Source: Asterella californica (taxonomy: Eukaryota > Streptophyta > Marchantiopsida > Marchantiales > Aytoniaceae). From it: a DNA stretch of 64,000 nt. Below are positions 57,640-64,000 of the stretch, piece by piece. The first letter of the stretch is position 1. The number at the start of each line of letters is the position of its first letter. Location: NCBI GenBank assembly GCA_036924285.1, contig JAYKYS010000007.1, positions 7,316,001-7,380,000 on the forward strand, written 5' to 3'. Position numbers and translations under genes: made by a program. A model generated the notes under the pieces. The model had not been told where the DNA came from, made no database searches, and saw only the letters and a list, made by a program, of their open reading frames with translations.

Positions 57640-59239
57640 ATGGATCCGTCTCTACTGATGCACCTCGTGGCTCAGATGTACGTACTGCACTCCGAGTCAC
57701 TGCCGCTAATGTCTCAATCTGCGTCACACTAGCCATGAAGTCGAAGTCAACTCCTTCTCCTCCATAAGACGTGGAAGTCTCTGTTCTTGCACCAGATCTC
57801 TGTTGAGTCATAGCCGTACTAGCTATCCTCTGCTCCAACTGCTCAATCCGAGCAACCATACTCGCATCTGACGTCGTAGCAAGTGGTGGACCGATTGAAT
57901 CCTCTCCCAAGCGCTAGGTCTCGACCACCATAGTCTCCTTGAGCTCCTCCGTCTCGTCCATGATAAGTCTTCTCTTGCTGTAGCTCAGGATAGAGATCAA
58001 AACAACGGTCATTATTGTGACTTGATCGTCCGCAATGCTCACACTGCCTAAGCACCGCTTGAGACGTCTCAGACGTCTCATAACCACCTCTCCTCTGTGG
58101 ACAGTCCTTCTGCTGATGAAGATCATCACACGTCTAGCAACGACCCGCTTGCTGCTGACTAGAGAAGGCGGCATGAGCTTCTGTCCACTAGATCCTCCAA
58201 CACCTCCCGAGAATCATGACTGTTCTGCACGATCTTTATCACCACCACCATCACGCTATTGCGTAGCTTGTGATCCTCGAGAAGAGTTGGTCGTTCCATG
58301 TGATGTCTCCTTGCTAAACCCAACAACCACCACTCTCTCTTCCATCATGTTGAGCTCAATCCGCTCAGCCAAACCAAAGACAACCGCCAATGTCGGAACG
58401 ATGTCTCCAAGAAGATTCGCATCTCTGACTCTCATACGCAGCTCTCGGTCTAGTATCTCGTATCAAAACTGGACTATCTGTGCTTCTGTCATCTCTTGGG
58501 TAACGTTGATCAACCGTCTCATGCGAGTAAATGTCTCGCATAGAGTTCCAGTCTTCCGCTGGAACTCCTACAGATTCCTTAACTTGTCGATCCGTACACC
58601 ATGATAGTTCTTCCTCAAACACTGGAAGAACTGAACCACAGAGTTAAACCTTGAGGTATCTCGCTCACACTACCACCTACTCCATTACTAGTGGATGCAT
58701 CCTTGATAATAGATACTCCGCCACATGTGGAGATACCACTGCTACTACAATCTGAACTCGCACGTACTACATCTCCTGAAATTGCGCCAGTAGTGATAAA
58801 AATGTAGTTGTGAGACCAATGTTGTCTCCACAACTCAATCTTCACATTGTAGTCTCGTTTGAACTCATGGTAATCGTCCATTGGTGATCCTTCCAAGTGT
58901 TAGAACAAACCCTTCCATGCCATGAAAGATGTAAACAGCTGTGGATTCTGCATCTACTACAGATCGCACCAACTGTTGAATGATATCCACCGTACTCGAG
59001 TAACGTCGAGGTCCATTCGTGACCTCATAGATCTCGTCCATGTCTCACAACAACGGTGTGACGACACTAGACTCACCATCAGAAAACGCACTGTCTACAT
59101 CTGACTTGTCCTCTGGAACAACCAACGACAATGGTGTAGATAGTCGGTATCTCATCCCACTCTGTGTATATCCACTATCCGAGAAGTCCCCACCAGAACC
59201 TCCCGAGAACTCTATGGTGATAGAATCTCGTGAATACAC
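57640..59239 (-). pseudogene. Gag of retroelement B2
   Basis: The N-terminal Ser/Asp-rich frame starts at 59239 (GGSGGDFSDSGYTQSG) and runs into IYEVTNGPRRYSSTVDIIQQ and a capsid-like region. The core, in broken frames at 58620-58330, includes LRMRVRDANLLGDIVPTLAV and ERIELNMMEERVVV, typical of retrotransposon gag. Two zinc-knuckle remnants follow: one with CDDLHQQKDC near 58100-58135 and a clear CEHCGRSSHNNDRC at 58050-58010. A C-terminal coiled segment (RIEQLEQRIAS) lies at 57860-57825. Confidence 0.75.
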
Positions 59240-59947
59240 TCTTCAACCAAAATGTCGAAATCTCCGTCACCACCGTCACCACCGTAACCACAACTTGCTT
59301 AATCCCGCTCCTTCAGAGCTCACCTATCTGTTACTAGGACGGTCAAGGTAAAGACAACTTGTACCTACCATCACCACAGATAACCTTTCACGGTCTGTTG
59401 ATCGCTAGTCCAAACTCATTGTGAGAGAAACAAAGATAGTCTGACTGGTCGGCAACGTCAATCTCACTATCGACAACACACTAGAGTGAACTCATTCCAA
59501 AAATCAAGTGCCAATGCAAGCAAACGCGGCGCACAAACAAGAAGCAGAATATGGAGGGGTTCCAATCACAAGAAGTCCAAAAGATAACTCTCCACACTCA
59601 GACATTCACATAAGGAGAGACCAAGTCCCACCCAGACTAACAACTCCTCTTCTGTGACCACATGCACAATATATGACCACCAACTATCATAACATGTACC
59701 TAAGGTCACTAACTAGATGTCCACAGCTCTAGTAGCTCCAAAAGTATCTCCGTGGTAGCTCTACTTGCTCACCCAAGACAATTGTCACCAATTGCCTCCA
59801 TACGCGTCTCTACGATATAAACAAATACTACCACAACAACAGCTTCCCCCTAGTACTATGGGCTCGCCCTACCACTCCTCTAGGAATGTGCGAGAAGGTC
59901 TCCTACTATCTTAAACAAGTCCATAAGTACTTGCACGCATCCCTAGA

Positions 59948-60055
59948 AGATACCAAGAACTATTGGTCTAGTGATAAAGCCAAAGCTAAGACTACAGAGT
60001 TAAGTGTGCAAGTTCAAGAACAGTGTTGGGATGGGTGACCTACTAGTTTTACACC
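59948..60055 (+). repeat. 5S rRNA-like remnant
   Basis: The segment contains GAGTTAAGTGTGC and GGGATGGGTGACCTACT. These correspond to the conserved internal GAAGTTAAGCGTGC and GGATGGGTGACC stretches of plant 5S rRNA at the right spacing. A weaker match upstream (GATACCAAGAACTA versus ATACCAGCACTA) also fits. Many positions differ, so it is not a functional 5S gene. 5S-derived sequence occurs in some SINEs and in LTRs of Cassandra-type elements. Confidence 0.5.
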
Positions 60056-61259
60056 TCTCACACAACTGAAACTTGCATACCTCTCTCATGCACACGTCAG
60101 CAAGCTGACTTACAGCGGGCTCGGACTCGAGCTCAGGCTCCGCTCCGCCTTCACACTCTGCTTCTCACGCCTCCACACTCACGCACCTCTGCTCCTCGAA
60201 GCCGCTAAGCCGCTAAGCCGCTAAGCCTCTAAACAGCTCCTAACACGCACTCCACACCTCGACACTCCTGCTCACTCTTCGCTCTGCTCTGCTTGGAATA
60301 GAGTAGAAACTCGAGCCAAACAACATAAGAATGATGCGCATGAAGAGAACACATCCAAAACAGCAACTTCGAAGTCGAAAACACACTCCATAAGGTCGAA
60401 ATCTGTCAAATTGACACTCGCAAGCGAGATTACGTCAGATTTTGGACCACTCGCGACCTTCTTCTGCTTGTAACTCCTTAGATCCTTCACCAAATCGAAT
60501 GATTTTTGATGCATTAGAATCGTCTTCCCAGCGCGCACCTACTGCACTCTTCAACACCATAAATTGTTGACCATGTCAACTCGACGTCCGCCGATGTACT
60601 TCTGCGGATCTCAAATTGACTTCAAAATCTATCACAGAAAATTCCAGCAGTGCTTCCGCACTACCCTACCACCAATTCGACCAAGAATAGGACCAAACAG
60701 CACTAATCCACATAGCGATCAACCACAACACCAAAAAAAACCACTCCGTACACGCGCGCACCCGCAAATCAAAAATACCAACGATCTGCAAACTCCGGAG
60801 ATACCACTGACAGAAATCTGCTACCTAAAAGCTCTCAATCAGACCTCGCAATTCAAGTTCTTCGAGTGATAATGATATGTACTCACTCCACCATGTCAAC
60901 GGGCACTAAAAAATCACTAAAGTCGAGCCAAATCCACTCTGTGCTCGTAGAGAATCCAGATTATACTCACCGAGACTTTCCACCACAGCTAGGACCTTGA
61001 AGGCTCAACTCGAAGAACTAAGGCTTCCAAGCCCTACTTGCGAAGTAAACCCCTAGTGGGCTATCCCACCAACTCGCCCTAATGGCACTAACGGCCCTAC
61101 CAGGATTCGTTACTCCGCACTCGGTCAACCTCGCCAGGGTGCCAAACTGACGTGACATGATAGTTATGATTTTTATTTCAGATACAATAAAAAGTAAGTC
61201 TAAGCCTAAAAGTAAAAGTTCACATTTGATCTTTGATTTTTCCAAAAATCCAAAGAATG

Positions 61260-61445
61260 ATCTCAAACTTTCAAAATCCGAAAGTTTGAAAGTTTGTGTC
61301 AAGTTTTGAAGTACGCTAGATTATTTCAGATTTAAGTCAAACTTTCGAGATCTGAAAGTTTGAATATATTTTTCAGTTCAAACTTTCGAAATCCAAAGGG
61401 TTGAATATAGAATTTAGTTCAAACTTCCAAAATTCAAAAGTTTGA
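61260..61445. repeat. four imperfect hairpin units
   Basis: A short palindromic unit of the form CAAACTTTCRARATCYGAAAGTTTGAA starts at about 61264, 61338, 61378 and 61420, with increasing divergence. Each unit can fold on itself. Confidence 0.7.
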
Positions 61446-61708
61446 ATCTAAAATACACTCTATACTACTTATTAATGCTTAAAAGTACTTAAGCTCAATC
61501 TTTTGGATGCTAAAAGTTTGAAAACACAACTTCTTATATGACCCGGCAATTTTCTAACGTATTCCAATTTATCAAAGTATAGAATGTGAAGTCGGATTTA
61601 AATTAAACTTATTTGTGAGTTTCATCTCACACTTTGGATCTGAATGTTTGGACCGAAATGTCTCTCTATTTTCTGATAATAAATGAAACTTCAGCCTTTC
61701 AACTTTAG

Positions 61709-62104
61709 ATGCGGATCCTTTTTTTTCTAAACGTTAGAGTTCAAATTTTCAGAGCTGTTCTAGTAGTGTCAAAATATTGCGACACATCTTCTCTCTTCCC
61801 ACTTCTTGCTTCTCTCTCCCTGCTCTACCTCTCAAAAGGAACAGAGGTACTTTCTTTTGACCTTGTGAGTTCTGACTATTGTAAAGAATTCTTTTCCAAA
61901 GTTGAAGAGCTACGAGGATACGAGCACACTTTTGATTTTGGAGATCTTTTAGATTGTACGTCGAGAATGAACCATCTTGCGGAACTGCAATATGACGAAG
62001 AAAAGTTAAAAATTGCTAAAAGGTCCCAAGAAACAATGTACAATATGAGCCTTATTACACCCTCTGAAGAGAAGAGAGGTAACACCAGATCTAAAAGACT
62101 TTAG
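61709..62104 (+). CDS. hypothetical ORF, 131 codons, doubtful
   Basis: The longest open frame in the last 5 kb, starting with ATG. The N-terminal third is hydrophobic. The rest is acidic and charged (EEFFSKVEELRGY-like pattern, then YDEEKLKIAKRSQETMYN). I do not recognise it and see no splice sites or neighbouring gene that would support it. It may be a retroelement fragment or chance. Confidence 0.2.
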   Translation: MRILFFLNVRVQIFRAVLVVSKYCDTSSLFPLLASLSLLYLSKGTEVLSFDLVSSDYCKEFFSKVEELRGYEHTFDFGDLLDCTSRMNHLAELQYDEEKLKIAKRSQETMYNMSLITPSEEKRGNTRSKRL

Positions 62105-62940
62105 TTTATTATCAAATAATGTACTTATTGTACCATCATTAAAGAATGGTTTTCTAAAAGCTCAAAGTTTATTGATTCGATTGAACATTGCTCCAAGCTC
62201 TAGTGCCAAAGATCAAACGTGGTGGAAAAAACCTTAGACAAATCTTTGGAGTAGTTGTGTAAAACACAATTCATTTGTTGTTGAGACATCTGAAGATGTG
62301 ATGCATGATGTAAATGAGACTCCAAGACTTTCAGGATGAGATGTTGTCTCATCTCAACCATGGTCTCGAGTGTTCTTGATATTAGGAAAAATTTGCTGAT
62401 ACCAATTCTTGATACATGATATCGTACTTTTCTGTCACCTTGATGCCGATATGGACCGTCGATCACCTTAAAGAGACGAGAAAAGATCTTGAAAAGACAA
62501 TGGGTGAAACGACTGGAGGTGCATCGTCTCGTGAGTTTTTGATCGAGTTGGAGGACTTGTAAGTAATGTGAGCTTTTTTCTTTCATATTATAGTTAACTT
62601 TAGAATATTTATATTATTTATAGTATATTAACATAATTTTTTACAATGTGACTCCATTAGAAGTCATGGCTACGGTGCATGGTGAGCCTCACAAGATCTT
62701 CACAGAGACAACGTAATCATGTTACCAACCGATATGGTCAATGAGACTTGTCGACATAGAAAGCTAAATTTGTAAGTTGTTCTTTACTTTTTGTTATGCG
62801 TTTGCGCATAATCTACTACCGGTTTTTTGATTTGTACAATCTTATAAAATAGGTATGTTTTACCTCCGTCAGATTAAACTCTCGTACGTGTCGATTCTGG
62901 TAGTTAAAAACTTCCGTAACTAACGAACGATTACAGCGAG
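62105..62940. other. AT-rich non-coding
   Basis: I see nothing supportable here. An open minus-strand frame (62586-62200, 128 codons) shows no domain. Confidence 0.4.
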
Positions 62941-62944
62941 AGAT

Positions 62945-63365
62945 TGCGAGAGGACGAGAAAACGGAGGAAGACGAAGAGATCTCGGAATCAGAGAGGAGA
63001 ACAGAAGAGCGGAGATTATTAGAGACTGTCTTCCGCAATTGAAAATATTCAATAATTGGCGATTCTGTTTAGGAGAAGAGGGCGACTGCGAGCGGACAAA
63101 GAAGCGGAGGAAGGCGGAGAGATCTTGGATCAGAGAGAAGAACAGAAGAGTAGAGATTATTAGAGACTGTCTTCCGCAGTTGAAAACATTTCAATAATTG
63201 ACAATCGTGTTCAAGAGATGAAGGCGACTGCGAGCGGACGAGGAAGCAGAGGAAGGCGGAGAGATCTTAGATTAGAGAGGAGAACAGAAGAGCGGAGATT
63301 ATGAGAGACGTCTTCCACGGTTGATAAAAATTCAGTAATTGACGATCATGCTCATGAGACGAGGA
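62945..63365. repeat. tandem array, three units of about 142 bp
   Basis: Units begin near 62953, 63095 and 63237. Each contains a GCGGAGGAAGGCGGAGAGAT-like block, AGAGGAGAACAGAAGAG, AGAGACTGTCTTCC and TCAATAATTGACAAT. The third unit is shortened and more diverged. The purine-rich strand is the plus strand. Confidence 0.85.
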
Positions 63366-64000
63366 CGACTTTGCTGGTGCTTCACAATCCATAATATCTA
63401 CCTCATCACGTCTGCATCATACGACTTCAATCGATCAGTTGATAATCTAAAATGATCAAGAATCGGCTGAACTTGATATCAAAACGACCAGCTTGTCGTC
63501 ACTCTCCCATCCAACTCATAGCTCTTCAAAATTCCTCATAAATCTCTAGAACCGATCAAGAACGTAATAGGGGGTATGAATTTCATCCCCTTCCACTCAC
63601 TCGATCATAACGCCCTCAATCCTCCATGAAATCACTTGATTCTTCAACCCAGATTGTAGCCCTTGTCAAGAAGTTTCTAACCATATCATTCTTCGCTCGA
63701 ATGGCCATCCAAAGCCTCCCGAAACCACAAAAAAGTAGACTAATTTACGGAACATAAATACGTAGAAGCGCTCAACTAGAATGAGACAATTGAGTCATCG
63801 ATTAAATATGATAAATGATAAAATGATAAAAATTATTATTTTTCTTTTGAGATCTTTGCGGACCCTTGGATTGTCCATGTGAGTTCATCATAGCAGCACT
63901 CAGACCAGGAGCTTTGTTAACAATTCGCAGCACATGCACCTCCAATTGTACCCGTAAGAGATTGAACCCACGACCTTTTTCTTAGAGGATTGTAAGCTAA
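63366..64000 (-). repeat. non-coding end of window with a possible tRNA-derived SINE
   Basis: Read on the minus strand, the last 70 bases begin TTAGCTTACAATCCTC. They contain GGTCGTGGGTTCAATCTC, close to an RNA polymerase III box B (GGTTCGANNCC). The body runs to about 63835 and ends in an A-rich tail (AAAAGAAAAAT on the minus strand). This is the layout of a tRNA-derived SINE. The window edge cuts it, so its start cannot be confirmed. Confidence 0.45.

Larger units (their letters stand above)
52190..59245 (-). mobile_element. Ty3/gypsy retroelement copy B2 carrying a DNA methyltransferase domain
   Basis: Degraded but in the full internal order on the minus strand: gag (59239 to about 57640), protease (57101-56780), variable linker, DNA methyltransferase (56372-55400), RT (55170-54300), RNase H (54200-53700), integrase (53290-52190). 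The same PR-methyltransferase-RT-RNase H block is present on the plus strand at 2262-5725. Integrase ends in a GPY/F-like module (RGGDYRPSIRRFHPDDYIYL, then WKDHV). No chromodomain is seen. Frames are broken in every domain. LTRs were not identified with confidence, so the true ends are uncertain by several hundred bases. Confidence 0.87.
59250..61700. other. non-coding region upstream of retroelement B2
   Basis: Probably includes the element's 5' leader and LTR, which I could not delimit. A 5S-like remnant lies at 59948-60055. A 9-base microsatellite GCCGCTAAG is repeated three times at 60199-60226. Hairpin repeats lie at 61260-61445. Open frames at 60272-60538 (-) and 60564-60869 (+) show no recognisable domain. 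Confidence 0.45.

Overview
The window is nuclear DNA from a green (streptophyte) eukaryote. Five protein-coding genes can be read with full exon structures or as intact single ORFs, and the rest is largely decayed transposable elements and AT-rich non-coding sequence. A plant is indicated by a fused methionine-salvage gene (MtnB plus enolase-phosphatase), a chlorophyll-dephytylase-type hydrolase with a plastid presequence, a GT37 cell-wall fucosyltransferase, plant-type GT-AG introns of about 90-1,140 bases, and Ty3/gypsy chromovirus retroelements primed by initiator Met-tRNA. A bacterial-type EttA and the retroelement families make a bryophyte (moss or liverwort) my best guess. A streptophyte alga is not excluded. 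This placement is inference.

Layout. 1-5.9 kb: retroelement debris on the + strand, made of an integrase fragment of one Ty3/gypsy family fused to the PR-methyltransferase-RT-RNase H part of another. 7.4-12.3 kb: DEP1-like methionine-salvage gene, 12 exons, + strand. 13.0-15.7 kb: CLD1-like alpha/beta hydrolase, 6 exons, - strand, convergent with DEP1. 15.7-16.07 kb: shared divergent promoter. 16.07-22.4 kb: plastid EttA-like ABC-F protein, 16 exons, + strand. 22.4-29 kb: AT-rich sequence with no recognised gene. 29.0-30.7 kb: intronless GT37 fucosyltransferase. 32.8-33.9 kb: intronless cysteine-synthase-like gene, - strand. 35.2-37.4 kb: Maf-type nucleotide pyrophosphatase, 9 exons. 37.4-40.3 kb: repeats. 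40.3-47.3 kb: a complete but dead Ty3/gypsy chromovirus with two LTRs, a target-site duplication and an internal inversion. 48.4-51.6 kb: a decayed long protein gene I cannot name. 52.2-59.2 kb: a second, longer copy of the methyltransferase-bearing Ty3/gypsy element, - strand. 59.2-64 kb: a 5S-like remnant, hairpin repeats, a 142-bp tandem array and a SINE-like tail.

The most interesting observation is that both copies of one retroelement family, 50 kb apart and in opposite orientation, carry a DNMT3-like C5-cytosine DNA methyltransferase domain between protease and reverse transcriptase. Both copies are broken by stops and frameshifts. Because the domain sits in the same place in both, it was part of the element's pol before the copies diverged. 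Among host genes, DEP1 and the cysteine-synthase-like enzyme both belong to sulfur and methionine metabolism. The CLD1-like and EttA-like proteins are both predicted plastid proteins and share a promoter region. I see no evidence that the genes form one functional cluster.
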